29,470 nt of DNA from a virus, in IMG/VR virus record IMGVR_UViG_3300032523_000761, positions 1 through 29,470 of that record. One strand, 5' to 3'. Every line of letters starts with the position of its first letter. Within the stretch, counting starts at the first letter, position 1. The translations under genes and the position numbers were made by a program. Below, piece after piece: positions 13,019-20,037 of this stretch. The notes beneath the pieces were generated by a model that was given only the letters and a program-made list of their open reading frames with translations, was not told the DNA's origin and ran no database searches.

Positions 13019-13543
13019 TCAGCCTCCGTATCCTGGGTTTTTGCCGGCCGACAGCTCTGCGGCGGCCTTCTCCAGGCCGACCGCCATCTCCTCGGCCAGC
13101 TTGTTCGCCGCCACCGGGCCGAACTCGGCCAGCGTCTTCTCCATCATGTTGTAGGCACGGACACCGCCGGCCGTGCCGAACTGAAGCCAGATCGCCTTCC
13201 GCGACTCGAAGCCCGGCTTGTAGCCGAGCACCCCGTAGACGAAGGAGTCAAACCCGCCGTTCTTTCCCGACTGCCCGGTCCTGACCGTGACGGCCCGACG
13301 AAGAGCGCCGGTCGACCGCTTCTTCTCGCCGGCCTTCCGGCGGCCTCGACGCGTGCTGAGTGGCGGGGTGTTCTTGCGCAGGATCGGGATGGCCGGCTTC
13401 ATCACCCGCCGCATCGCGGCCTCAAGGTGTTTCTTTGCGATGTGAATCGGAAGCGCCTTGTAGCGAGACATCAGTCCTTGGATGACCGTACTGGAGTCGA
13501 ACGTGTTCGGCTCGAACGAACTGTTCCACGAAACCGAGATCAT
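13019..13543 (-). CDS. HK97 gp10-like head-tail/tail assembly protein
   Basis: 174 aa from ATG 13543, overlapping the previous stop as ATGA. After a short N-terminal segment it has a long helix AKKHLEAAMRRVMKPAIPIL, a basic stretch with LSTRRGRRKAGEKKRSTGAL (typical of the family's RTGNLRRSI region), strands with FVYGVLGYKPGFESRKAIWLQ and FGTAG, and a C-terminal helix. These are the ordered features of HK97 gp10. The family works at the head-tail junction or tail completion. Confident from motif order and neighbours. Confidence 0.82.
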   Translation of the reverse strand: MISVSWNSSFEPNTFDSSTVIQGLMSRYKALPIHIAKKHLEAAMRRVMKPAIPILRKNTPPLSTRRGRRKAGEKKRSTGALRRAVTVRTGQSGKNGGFDSFVYGVLGYKPGFESRKAIWLQFGTAGGVRAYNMMEKTLAEFGPVAANKLAEEMAVGLEKAAAELSAGKNPGYGG

Positions 13544-13872
13544 GTGGCCTGCTCCTCGACGGACAGCTCAAGGTCCTCGCGGTTGCCATGCTCGACGACG
13601 GCCGAGATAAAGAGGAGCCGGTCGCCGCGGGCCGGCCAGCGGAGCCGCATGTCGCCAGCGACCCCGGCCCGATAGCGGGTGTAGACCGTCGCGGAGATCC
13701 CGCCGCCGACCTGCCCGCGTCGTGCCTGCTCGGAGTAGGTCGTCGCCTCGTAGGACCCGAGGATCGACGCCACGGTCTCCCAGGTCTCGACCGTGCCGCC
13801 TGCCGCGTTGCGGGTGCGGACGGGCCGCTCCAGGACGAAGAGCTCGCGATATCGTCCGGCGGGCTGCGGCAT
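13540..13872 (-). CDS. Head closure protein (gp16/SPP1-like, DUF head-tail joining)
   Basis: 110 aa from ATG 13872, which overlaps the previous TGA as TGATG; a longer reading to 13890 would begin inside the connector gene. The sequence YRELFVLERPVRTRNAAGGT, VETWETVASILGSYEATTYS and MRLRWPARGDRLLFISAVVE follows the head-tail joining family: RxxRxxxDxxGgxxxxWxxxxxxxAxxxP-like strands. It closes the head after packaging. Its place next to the gp6-like gene agrees. Confidence 0.8.
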   Translation of the reverse strand: MPQPAGRYRELFVLERPVRTRNAAGGTVETWETVASILGSYEATTYSEQARRGQVGGGISATVYTRYRAGVAGDMRLRWPARGDRLLFISAVVEHGNREDLELSVEEQAT

Positions 13873-14432
13873 CACCAGCCCCCGTTCCACGAGCTCGCGG
13901 CGAGCAGCGTCTCGAAGGCCTGGGGCAGCTCGCCGCCGCCGTCGGTGTTGAGCACCCCCCGGTTCTCGAACTGATGGTCGACATAGGCCAGGAGGGCCGA
14001 CCGGACCGTCGGCTCGATCACACCCCCGGGCACGACGCCGGCCCAGTAGGTCACGACGACCTTCGCGGCCGTTGCCGTGTCGAGCGTGAGAGTCGCCGGG
14101 AACGCGTCCTGGTCGATCTCATAGTCACCAGCCGACAGCGCGACTCCGTCGACCGTGATCGCGATCGTGTAGGTGGCCGAGACCAGAACAGGCGGGGCGG
14201 GAAGGTGCAGCACACTGCCGCCCTCCTGCCACGTCGCCCGATACTGTGTCGCGACGAGCGTCACGCTTAGGCGCCGCTCGATCAGCCGGCGGGCGGCGGC
14301 GATCGCGTCGAGAAGGAATCGATCGTGTTCGTCCTGGTCCGGCAGCATGCCGACCTGGGCCTTCGCCGCGGTGAGCGAGACGGGCTCGACGATCGGCCAC
14401 TGGAGAACGCGGATCGTGTGCGGCTTGCTCAT
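13872..14432 (-). CDS. Head-tail connector (gp6-like)
   Basis: 186 aa from ATG 14432; the longer frame to 14846 runs through the capsid gene and is rejected. PVSLTAAKAQVGMLPDQDEH and DRFLLDAIAAARRLIERRLS match the gp6-like head-tail connector family (N-terminal EPVTLAEAKxHLR-like motif followed by helices); strands then follow (VDGVALSAGDYEIDQDAFPA, VVVTYWAGVVPG) and a C-terminal helix LLAYVDHQFENRG. It forms the adaptor ring under the portal. It comes right after the capsid gene as usual. Confidence 0.85.
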   Translation of the reverse strand: MSKPHTIRVLQWPIVEPVSLTAAKAQVGMLPDQDEHDRFLLDAIAAARRLIERRLSVTLVATQYRATWQEGGSVLHLPAPPVLVSATYTIAITVDGVALSAGDYEIDQDAFPATLTLDTATAAKVVVTYWAGVVPGGVIEPTVRSALLAYVDHQFENRGVLNTDGGGELPQAFETLLAASSWNGGW

Positions 14433-14462
14433 CAGTCCTCCGAGGGTCCGAATAGGCAGAGA

Positions 14463-14492
14463 GCCGGGGCCGGCATCCCTGCCAGCCCCGGC
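14463..14492 (-). terminator. GC-rich hairpin between capsid and connector genes
   Basis: GCCGGGGC (14463-14470) pairs with GCCCCGGC (14485-14492); inside, GGCA and TGCC extend the stem across one mismatch, with a four-base loop. There is no following T-run on the - strand, so it would be a weak terminator or an RNA-stabilising hairpin that lowers expression downstream of the capsid gene. It is the only strong hairpin noticed in that 83-base gap. Confidence 0.5.
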
Positions 14493-14515
14493 CCCTGAGA
14501 GCAAAAAGCGATCGA

Positions 14516-15748
14516 TCAGGAGGTAGCCTTCGCCAGCCGACCGACGAACTCGGGGCCGTGATTCAGCACGCCGAGGCGGCTGGACCCGACGAAGAGCGTC
14601 TGTCGGCTGCGGACGAGCAGTTCCTTCGCGACCGTGATCTGGAGGCCTTCGGCAGCGAGACCGACCGCGGTCGACTTCGAGAAGTCGCCATAGAGGGCCA
14701 GCGTGGTCGCGGGCATACCCTTGGCGAGGTAGACAGGAGCACCGTACACCGTCGGGACTACTCGACCGCCGCCGACCGTCATGGTCGTCTGTTGAGCAGA
14801 CCAGAGCTTCATCAGGTCGATGTAGCCGGCCTTCGACGCAACCCACGCCCCGGTCCCCATGATCGTCTCGTCCACCTTACCGACCACGTCCGCGAGGTTC
14901 GCGGCGGTCGTCGAGGAGGCGAGAGCCACGGTGACGGTGTTGGGGTTGCTCGCGATCGCGGCGACCGCGGCCGGGAGCCCGACGATCGTCGGGCTCGACG
15001 AGTTGCCGGTGAGCCACTTCTGGTCATACCAGACAGCGAACCCGTAGGACATCCGGTCGACGAGCAGGCCAGCCACGTCGATCGGCGAGTCGGAGAGCAG
15101 CGAGTTTGAGATCGCCACCGAGCCGCCGGCCTCGTAGAGGGTCAGAGCCGGACCGCTGGTCGAGAGGTCCTGGTCGGTGAATGCCGTGTTCTCGGCGGCA
15201 TACGAGACCGTGAACTCGCCAGACTTCGGGAGGTTGATCGTCTGGCCCTTCGGCCGGAAGACGCTCGCGAGCTGGAGGGCCACCGACTGATACTGGAGGC
15301 GATTGATGATCGCATCATAGAGCTCGGTCACGACGTAGGAGTCACCGTAGCCGCTGACCGTTTCGCCCATGGCCCGCTTCTCGCCGGACGCCAGACGGAC
15401 CAGGAAGTCGCCGACATCGCCCGCGACCTTGGCCGAGCGGAACGCCCGGACCCCGGCCCGGATGTCGGAACGACTAAAATCCTCGGGGGCCGCGGGGGCC
15501 TCGACATCACGCCTCGGCTCACTGGCCGAAGTGTGGACGGCCCGCAGGGCTGCAAGCCGAGAATCGAGAGCGGTCTCCGACGCGGCATCCGTGGCGACTT
15601 CGTCGGCCCGCTTCATCGCGGTTGAGAGTCGCTCCTCGATGCTCGCCTTCTCGGTGTCGTCCTTCGGCTCGATGGCCCGGAGGTCCTCGATCTGCTTCGA
15701 CAGCGTGACGGATTCATCCTGAAGGCGGGCGAGCTTGGGCGACGGCAT
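14516..15748 (-). CDS. HK97-fold major capsid protein with N-terminal delta domain
   Basis: 410 aa from ATG 15748, with GAGG seven bases upstream. Residues 1-75 are a charged coiled coil (SVTLSKQIEDLRAIEPKDDT; ASIEERLSTAMKRADEVATD), the delta/scaffold domain normally removed by the prohead protease. The body holds HK97-fold signatures: SGYGDSYVVTELYDAIINRL, SVFRPKGQTINLPKSGEFTV, AFTDQDLSTSGPALTLYEAG, a P-domain helix with DRMSYGFAVWYDQKWLTGN, and PTVYGAPVYLAKGMPATTLA with ALYGDFSK at the C-terminus. It forms the icosahedral shell. Unlike most relatives it is not next to the protease gene; a ten-gene cassette intervenes. Confidence 0.93.
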   Translation of the reverse strand: MPSPKLARLQDESVTLSKQIEDLRAIEPKDDTEKASIEERLSTAMKRADEVATDAASETALDSRLAALRAVHTSASEPRRDVEAPAAPEDFSRSDIRAGVRAFRSAKVAGDVGDFLVRLASGEKRAMGETVSGYGDSYVVTELYDAIINRLQYQSVALQLASVFRPKGQTINLPKSGEFTVSYAAENTAFTDQDLSTSGPALTLYEAGGSVAISNSLLSDSPIDVAGLLVDRMSYGFAVWYDQKWLTGNSSSPTIVGLPAAVAAIASNPNTVTVALASSTTAANLADVVGKVDETIMGTGAWVASKAGYIDLMKLWSAQQTTMTVGGGRVVPTVYGAPVYLAKGMPATTLALYGDFSKSTAVGLAAEGLQITVAKELLVRSRQTLFVGSSRLGVLNHGPEFVGRLAKATS

Positions 15749-15809
15749 GGGAGGTCCTCGTATGTTCGTGTGGTGTCCTTACCGAACGTCACGATATGGC
15801 CGGCAGCCG

Positions 15810-15821
15810 CGGCAGAATCTC
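15810..15821 (-). promoter_or_regulatory. GAGATTCTGCCG motif upstream of the capsid gene
   Basis: This 12-base sequence on the - strand is identical to the one at 22627-22638 in front of portal. In both cases a GCCGG block follows eleven bases after GAGATTC. It lies about 60 bases upstream of the capsid start, after the hairpin at 15827-15843. A shared late-gene control element is possible. Confidence 0.4.
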
Positions 15822-15826
15822 GGGGG

Positions 15827-15843
15827 CGTCCTACCGTAGGACG
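15827..15843. repeat. 17-bp perfect palindrome upstream of capsid gene
   Basis: CGTCCTAC and GTAGGACG flank a single central base, immediately after the stop of the gene at 15845-16153. As RNA it would make a seven-base stem with a three-base loop, without a T-run. It may slow transcription, mark an RNA-processing point or bind a dimeric protein ahead of the capsid gene. Confidence 0.5.
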
Positions 15844-15844
15844 A

Positions 15845-16153
15845 TCAGAGACCCGTCGGCGCCGGGACCATCCGGCCGATCGCCTGCTGGATGTCGCGCT
15901 GTCCGGCCGCGATCTCCTGGAGCGTCTCCGCCTGGCGGCCTTGAATCTCGCCGAGCGACCGCAGGGTCTCCGATGTCTGCTGGAGAAACTGAGTGTGGCT
16001 CTCGACGATAGGGACGACGATCGTCGAATGGATCGCACAGCTCGCCTGCCAGCCCATGAACAGGATGAACGCGAGCATCCCGGCCGGGATGCCGATCATG
16101 TTTAGAAATCCACCCACAGGGCCGAGGGCCTCGACCAGTTCCGATCGCGTCAT
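15845..16153 (-). CDS. Membrane protein with coiled-coil tail (holin-like candidate)
   Basis: 102 aa from ATG 16153 in an ATGA overlap with the upstream gene. Residues about 13-38 are strongly hydrophobic (GGFLNMIGIPAGMLAFILFM), followed by a long amphipathic helix (VESHTQFLQQTSETLRSLGE; QGRQAETLQEIAAGQRDIQQ) likely to form a coiled coil. One membrane span plus a coil resembles some small phage lysis or spanin-like proteins, but no specific family is recognised. It pairs with the membrane protein at 16150-16470. Confidence 0.65.
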   Translation of the reverse strand: MTRSELVEALGPVGGFLNMIGIPAGMLAFILFMGWQASCAIHSTIVVPIVESHTQFLQQTSETLRSLGEIQGRQAETLQEIAAGQRDIQQAIGRMVPAPTGL

Positions 16154-16470
16154 TGATTCGGTTCCTCGTGGTGTTGTGTCCACCATCTCACGACCAGGAT
16201 CTGGACGATCGTCGAGATCGCCCACCACAGGATCAGCGACATGAACGCCATTCCGTTCCGGTCCTGGTAGGCCTGCTCGACGAGCTGACATGTACGGCGG
16301 CGGAGGTCTTCCTGGCCGGCGGCCGAGGCGGCGGCGGCGAACTGCTCCTGGGGCAGGGCCTCCATGGTCGTCCGGACGATCGCGTCGCACCGTTCGCGGC
16401 CGAGGAGCTTTCGCCGCACGGGCGGCAGCCTTGCCCAAACGGCGTCGCGGGCCTGGTCGAGGTCGGTCAC
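16150..16470 (-). CDS. C-terminally anchored membrane protein
   Basis: 106 aa with a GTG start at 16470, which overlaps the protease stop as GTGA. The first 75 residues are helical and charged (DQARDAVWARLPPVRRKLLG; CDAIVRTTMEALPQEQFAAA), and residues about 78-98 (MAFMSLILWWAISTIVQILV) are one membrane helix near the C-terminus. The tail WWTQHHEEPNQ is polar. It is translationally linked to the protease before it and to the next membrane protein, so it probably works with them. Role unknown. Confidence 0.65.
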   Translation of the reverse strand: MTDLDQARDAVWARLPPVRRKLLGRERCDAIVRTTMEALPQEQFAAAASAAGQEDLRRRTCQLVEQAYQDRNGMAFMSLILWWAISTIVQILVVRWWTQHHEEPNQ

Positions 16471-17243
16471 GGCTTGACCTCGCACACCGAGCAGGTGACC
16501 GCGGGGACCTTCCGGTCGGCCTCAGCCAGGAATAGGGCGAGACGCGTCGAGCAGGATCCGATCGTCCGCTTCCTGGCGGTGCCGAACAGCACGCCGGCGA
16601 GCTGGCCGTCGGCAGTGAAGATCGGGCCGCCGGAGTCGCCACTGCGGGCGGTCCCTTCCATCTCGACGAACTGGGCGGCGTGTTTCCTGGTCGGTGAGCC
16701 GTAGTCGGTGACGCGGCCGGTCTGCTCGCGGTACACGCCCGCAGGGCCGTAGCCGGCGATCGTCAGCGGGTCGCCGAGCCGCGGGGCCTGGATCGCGATC
16801 TCGACGGGATCGCCTTCGGGGCGGCCGACGAACAGGGCCGCGAGATCCCAGTCCTGGTCCCACGCGACGACGCGAGCCCGAGTGGTGGTGCCGTCGGGGA
16901 ACGACACGTCGACGGCCTGGAAGTTTCCGCGGACGACGTGCCATGCGGTGAGGACCAGGCCCGTCGTCCCGCTCGCCCGCACGAGGACTCCGGTGCCGAC
17001 CTCGAGCGACTGACCGACCCCGCAGACCACGCGGCAGACCGCCGGCCTGGGCTGGCCCGGGTTTCGCGTCACGGCTGCGGCAGCGGGGGCAGGCGGCGGG
17101 TCGGCCGTCGTCCCCGTGCCCTGGCATTGGGCGCACGGGAAGAAGAGCGGAACCGAGCCGACGAGCCGCGTGCCCTGACAGACACCGCATTCGGCGGCGA
17201 GAGAAGCACTAGCCAGGATCAGCGAGACGATCAGCGATCTCAT
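16467..17243 (-). CDS. Secreted trypsin-like serine protease with N-terminal CxxCxG zinc-ribbon-like segment
   Basis: 258 aa from ATG 17243. Residues 1-17 are a signal peptide (MRSLIVSLILASASLAA). Then C19-x2-C22-x-G and C37-x2-C40-x-G-x-G form half of a DnaJ-type zinc finger. A Pro/Ala linker (48-60) leads into a chymotrypsin-fold domain with catalytic His102 (TAWHVV), Asp133 (DQDWDLAAL) and Ser204 (ARSGDSGGPIF). The C-terminus has another CxxC (251-254). HtrA-like proteases have the same triad, but no PDZ domain is present. In a phage, an exported protease could process virion or envelope proteins, or aid lysis. The triad is certain by motif; the target is unknown. Confidence 0.88.
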   Translation of the reverse strand: MRSLIVSLILASASLAAECGVCQGTRLVGSVPLFFPCAQCQGTGTTADPPPAPAAAAVTRNPGQPRPAVCRVVCGVGQSLEVGTGVLVRASGTTGLVLTAWHVVRGNFQAVDVSFPDGTTTRARVVAWDQDWDLAALFVGRPEGDPVEIAIQAPRLGDPLTIAGYGPAGVYREQTGRVTDYGSPTRKHAAQFVEMEGTARSGDSGGPIFTADGQLAGVLFGTARKRTIGSCSTRLALFLAEADRKVPAVTCSVCEVKP

Positions 17244-17247
17244 GTGG

Positions 17248-18117
17248 TCACCCTGCGGGTTTGTCCCAGAAGTCGGGGATCGTGACGGTGGCGATCGCGA
17301 ACGAGCCTTTCCACGCGGAGCGTGCTGTCTTCTCGGAGTCATACCGGGTCACGTCATAGGAGTCCGGATAGGCCATGAGTCGTTTCTCGTTCATCCACCG
17401 AGCCCACGGCACGGCATGCCCACGGCGGCCCACGCTAACGACGAGCCCGGCCAGGACGCAGCACACGGCCTGCTCGTATGAGTCGGGGAAGATCACTTCC
17501 AGAGGGCGGTAGTGCTTCGCGGTCTCCTTCCAGCCGTCAGGGAAACGACTGACGGGGATCCATTTCCCGCCGCTTTGGTTGGAGTTGCCCTCGCCGCTTG
17601 TGCCCTGGAGCGTGTGCCGGAACCCGTAGTCGTGCGGCTGCATGGTGTCCGGAAGCATGCCGCGGCGGACCGCGATCTCCAGGACCTGGCGGACGTTCGC
17701 CCCGCCCCAGCGGTCGGGGTTCGCTTCACTGTAGACCGACAGCGGAGACATCCAGACAGACCCGTACTTCGCCGACTCAGCGTGCCGGCCTACGATCGGC
17801 CCGGCCGCGTATGTCACGCCTCGGGCCCGGTTGCGGGCGGCCTCGAAGTTTGCCCGAAGGGAGTGGCATGTGCATTCGTGGGTAGGGCTCTGGTTCGTGA
17901 ACCGGTCGATATAGTTCAGGCCCCACGAGTTGGCCGCGTCGTTCGCCTTGGCTCGCTCGACCCACTCGCCAGGCTCGACCCACAGAGACTCTGGGAACTC
18001 ACGGGCCGCGTTGCCGCACGCGTCGCTGAGAGCGTCGGTCGTGTCCTCGGCCGCCAGGTGGTCTGGGTAGCCGTCGTGCTCGTCGGGGAAAAAGTCGATC
18101 AGCTTAGGGTCGATCAT
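17248..18117 (-). CDS. Papain-like (C1-type) cysteine peptidase candidate
   Basis: 289 aa from ATG 18117. The sequence NQSPTHECTCHS places Gln76 six residues before Cys82, the same spacing as the oxyanion Gln and catalytic Cys of papain. MSPLSVYSEANPDRWGGANV followed by RQVLEIAVRRGMLPD is the usual second block, and GHAVPW gives the catalytic His234. The final Asn of the triad is not clear; an Asp in PDSYD may replace it. No signal peptide was found. It lies just upstream of the serine protease gene (stop five bases before its start). A cell-wall or protein hydrolase role is possible; the fold assignment is moderately firm. Confidence 0.65.
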   Translation of the reverse strand: MIDPKLIDFFPDEHDGYPDHLAAEDTTDALSDACGNAAREFPESLWVEPGEWVERAKANDAANSWGLNYIDRFTNQSPTHECTCHSLRANFEAARNRARGVTYAAGPIVGRHAESAKYGSVWMSPLSVYSEANPDRWGGANVRQVLEIAVRRGMLPDTMQPHDYGFRHTLQGTSGEGNSNQSGGKWIPVSRFPDGWKETAKHYRPLEVIFPDSYEQAVCCVLAGLVVSVGRRGHAVPWARWMNEKRLMAYPDSYDVTRYDSEKTARSAWKGSFAIATVTIPDFWDKPAG

Positions 18118-18491
18118 GGCACGGCCCCCGTGACAGCGTCGGAGCTGGCTGGGGCCTTGACGATCGACAGCACGGTCGAGCCCGACAGCACGACCAGAGC
18201 AGGCAGGCCGCGGGCCTTCGCTGCCGCTAGGGCCGGCAGGTACTGGTCCGGGATCTCGCCGTCGCCGTCCGTGGCGTCGGCCTCGAGGAGCGTCGCCACG
18301 ACACCGCGTTCCCGGTTGAGCAGATTAAGGCCGATCACGACGCCCGTCGGTACGGAGCTGGCGTCCTTTTCGTAGACGTAGACCGCGGCCGTCGCGGCCG
18401 GGGCCGTCACGACGGGGACTGTCCACGGGATCACCGGCAGCGGCCCAGACAGGAGCACCAGGCCGGCGGCGAGTAGGAAGAGCGTCCTCAC
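18114..18491 (-). CDS. Exported small protein with signal peptide
   Basis: 125 aa from ATG 18491, overlapping the previous stop. Residues 1-20 (MRTLFLLAAGLVLLSGPLPV) form a signal peptide. The mature part contains VYVYEKDASSVPTGVVIGLN, VVATLLEADATDGDGEIPDQ and AAAKARGLPALVVLSG, an alternation of strands and helices that could be a small alpha/beta (thioredoxin-like) fold without the CxxC pair. It overlaps the papain-like gene start by four bases. No enzymatic motif is seen; role in envelope or lysis functions is inferred from the cassette. Confidence 0.65.
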   Translation of the reverse strand: MRTLFLLAAGLVLLSGPLPVIPWTVPVVTAPAATAAVYVYEKDASSVPTGVVIGLNLLNRERGVVATLLEADATDGDGEIPDQYLPALAAAKARGLPALVVLSGSTVLSIVKAPASSDAVTGAVP

Positions 18492-18727
18492 GTCCGCGGC
18501 TCCTCGGGCTTCAGGAGCTCGGCATGTAGCTGGAGGGCAATAGCGACGGCCGGCGTCTTCCCCTGCCCTCGGAGCCGGGTCGCAAGGTCGCTCACGATCC
18601 GAACGTCGTCGGTCGGGATCGCCGTGCCGGCGGAGAAGACCCGCAGACCGCGAACCTTCTGGATGACGAGGTAGATCGAGTAGAGGACGAGGGCGATTCC
18701 CACGGCGTACTGAGCGTACTGGATCAC
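18488..18727 (-). CDS. Small single-pass membrane protein
   Basis: 79 aa with GTG 18727 as start (GTGA overlap). Residues about 5-22 (AQYAVGIALVLYSIYLVI) form one membrane helix, and the rest is helical and soluble (DDVRIVSDLATRLRGQGKTP; AVAIALQLHAELLKPEE). The longer frame to 18964 is Arg-rich shadow. A phage holin or membrane anchor is possible, but the sequence does not decide it. Confidence 0.6.
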   Translation of the reverse strand: MIQYAQYAVGIALVLYSIYLVIQKVRGLRVFSAGTAIPTDDVRIVSDLATRLRGQGKTPAVAIALQLHAELLKPEEPRT

Positions 18728-18999
18728 GATTCGGTCTCCTGGGCTTTGTCGTTCAGCGTGTCGGCGATCGCGAGCAGCTCGCGAACGAGGTCGGTGCCCT
18801 CGGGTGTCTTCAGGATGGCGGCGACGCGAGTCGCGACTCGGTCGTCGAAGTTGGTTTGCGTCTTCTCCGCGAGCCACTCCAGGAGATCGCCGATGATCAC
18901 GGACCGCTCTCCGGCGTCGAGCGTCGCAGTCATGCGGCGGCCGTACCCGATCAGCGGAGACCACTCATGGAGGAGCCTCACCTGCTCGATGATGTTCAT
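18724..18999 (-). CDS. Unknown 91-aa helical protein
   Basis: Starts at ATG 18999 (ATGA overlap with the previous gene). It reads MNIIEQVRLLHEWSPLIGYG, ERSVIIGDLLEWLAEKTQTN, then DLVRELLAIADTLNDKAQ; all helical, without signal peptide or membrane span. It is likely a cytosolic partner of the membrane proteins encoded on both sides. Family not recognised. Confidence 0.6.
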   Translation of the reverse strand: MNIIEQVRLLHEWSPLIGYGRRMTATLDAGERSVIIGDLLEWLAEKTQTNFDDRVATRVAAILKTPEGTDLVRELLAIADTLNDKAQETES

Positions 19000-19373
19000 T
19001 TCTTCCCTCGGAGAACCGAGAGAAACTGCTCGAGCACGCCGGCGGCGATCGCCAAGACGAGAGCCTTCACGGCAGGCCTGACCAGGATCCACAGCGGATA
19101 CATGGCGGTCGGGATCGCGTAGTCGGCCACAGCGTCGAACAGCCTCTCGACCGCCCCGAGGGCGACCTCTCGTTTCTGCGGTCCGGTGAGGCTCGACACG
19201 CCGTCCAGGATCGGGACGACGAGACGGAGCAGGCCCAGGAGCAGCTCGCCGAACTCGGACCACGTCAGGCCGTCGGCGGCCGCGACCTTCGCTGACGCGA
19301 TGTAGGTCGTGATCTTGTCGAGCAGGCCCGGCCGGTCGACGGCCTCGGTGATCGGTACGGTTGTGATGCTCAT
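18996..19373 (-). CDS. Membrane-associated protein (holin-like candidate)
   Basis: 125 aa from ATG 19373. Two hydrophobic regions are visible: FGELLLGLLRLVVPILDGVS (about 45-64) and a C-terminal one (WILVRPAVKALVLAIAAGVL, about 95-114). It ends with a positively charged tail (RGKK). Two hydrophobic helices and a basic tail are typical of class II holins, which open the membrane for lysis enzymes, but no family match can be shown. It follows the zinc-ribbon gene with a four-base overlap. Confidence 0.6.
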   Translation of the reverse strand: MSITTVPITEAVDRPGLLDKITTYIASAKVAAADGLTWSEFGELLLGLLRLVVPILDGVSSLTGPQKREVALGAVERLFDAVADYAIPTAMYPLWILVRPAVKALVLAIAAGVLEQFLSVLRGKK

Positions 19374-19525
19374 CGTGTTTTCCTTCTCCAGACCTGGGCG
19401 GCGGTGACAACTTGGCGGCGACGTTGACGGCAGTCCTGGCAGGTGACGTATCGAACCTGGCGGTCGCCGGCCCGCTTGCTCGACTCGACACGGCAGCGGC
19501 CGCCGCATGTCGTGCATACGTTCAT
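19370..19525 (-). CDS. Small zinc-ribbon protein (51 aa)
   Basis: 51 codons from ATG 19525 (ATGA overlap) to a TGA inside the next start. It contains MNVCTTCGGRCR and VTCQDCRQRRR, a two-CxxC pair like a zinc ribbon, followed by a basic stretch. The chain of start/stop overlaps on both sides argues that it is a real gene. It may bind nucleic acid or protein; its task in the phage is unknown. Confidence 0.6.
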   Translation of the reverse strand: MNVCTTCGGRCRVESSKRAGDRQVRYVTCQDCRQRRRQVVTAAQVWRRKTR

Positions 19526-20025
19526 GTCTTGGTTCCTACGAGGACCAGCTCATAGGTAGCGGGGGCCGTATTCGACGCCAGGCCGTAGGCGTAGACCTTG
19601 TCGACGACTGCTCCGACCCCGGACTCCACCGTCGAAACGCCGACACTCCACAGCAACACGCCGCCAGGATGAACCTCGGCCTCCCAGTAGGTGTCGCCGG
19701 CAGTGTTCGTAAGGCGGAAGTCGATGAACTGCGCCGTGCTTGTGTTTTTGAAATAGACCATCCGGACCTTGTCGATCGACGCGGTGTAGGTCGTGCCCGA
19801 CTGGGTCGGCACGGCCACGGACGTAAGAGTCGTGATGTCGCTTACGTTCGCCGCGACGCTGCCCGACTTGCGGAAATAGATGTTTGCCTGGCTCGCTCCG
19901 GTGCCGTCCGCGAAGGCTAAGTTTTCGAGCACGACAGACGCATCCGCGACAGCCCCGACGGTCTGGGTGTTTGTCAGGGCGAAGTCGATCCGGAGGAGCC
20001 CGGAAACTGTCAGCGATGAAGCCAT
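19522..20025 (-). CDS. Structural-type protein, possible decoration or capsid-associated protein
   Basis: 167 aa from ATG 20025. It is all beta (LRIDFALTNTQTVGAVADAS, SQANIYFRKSGSVAANVSDI, VRMVYFKNTSTAQFIDFRL, VHPGGVLLWSVGVSTVESGV), rich in Thr, Val and Ala, with no enzyme motif. It sits directly after the prohead protease in transcription, where HK97-like phages often encode a decoration or head-fibre protein. That role is inferred from place and composition. Confidence 0.6.
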   Translation of the reverse strand: MASSLTVSGLLRIDFALTNTQTVGAVADASVVLENLAFADGTGASQANIYFRKSGSVAANVSDITTLTSVAVPTQSGTTYTASIDKVRMVYFKNTSTAQFIDFRLTNTAGDTYWEAEVHPGGVLLWSVGVSTVESGVGAVVDKVYAYGLASNTAPATYELVLVGTKT

Positions 20026-20037
20026 AGCGCCCCCTGG

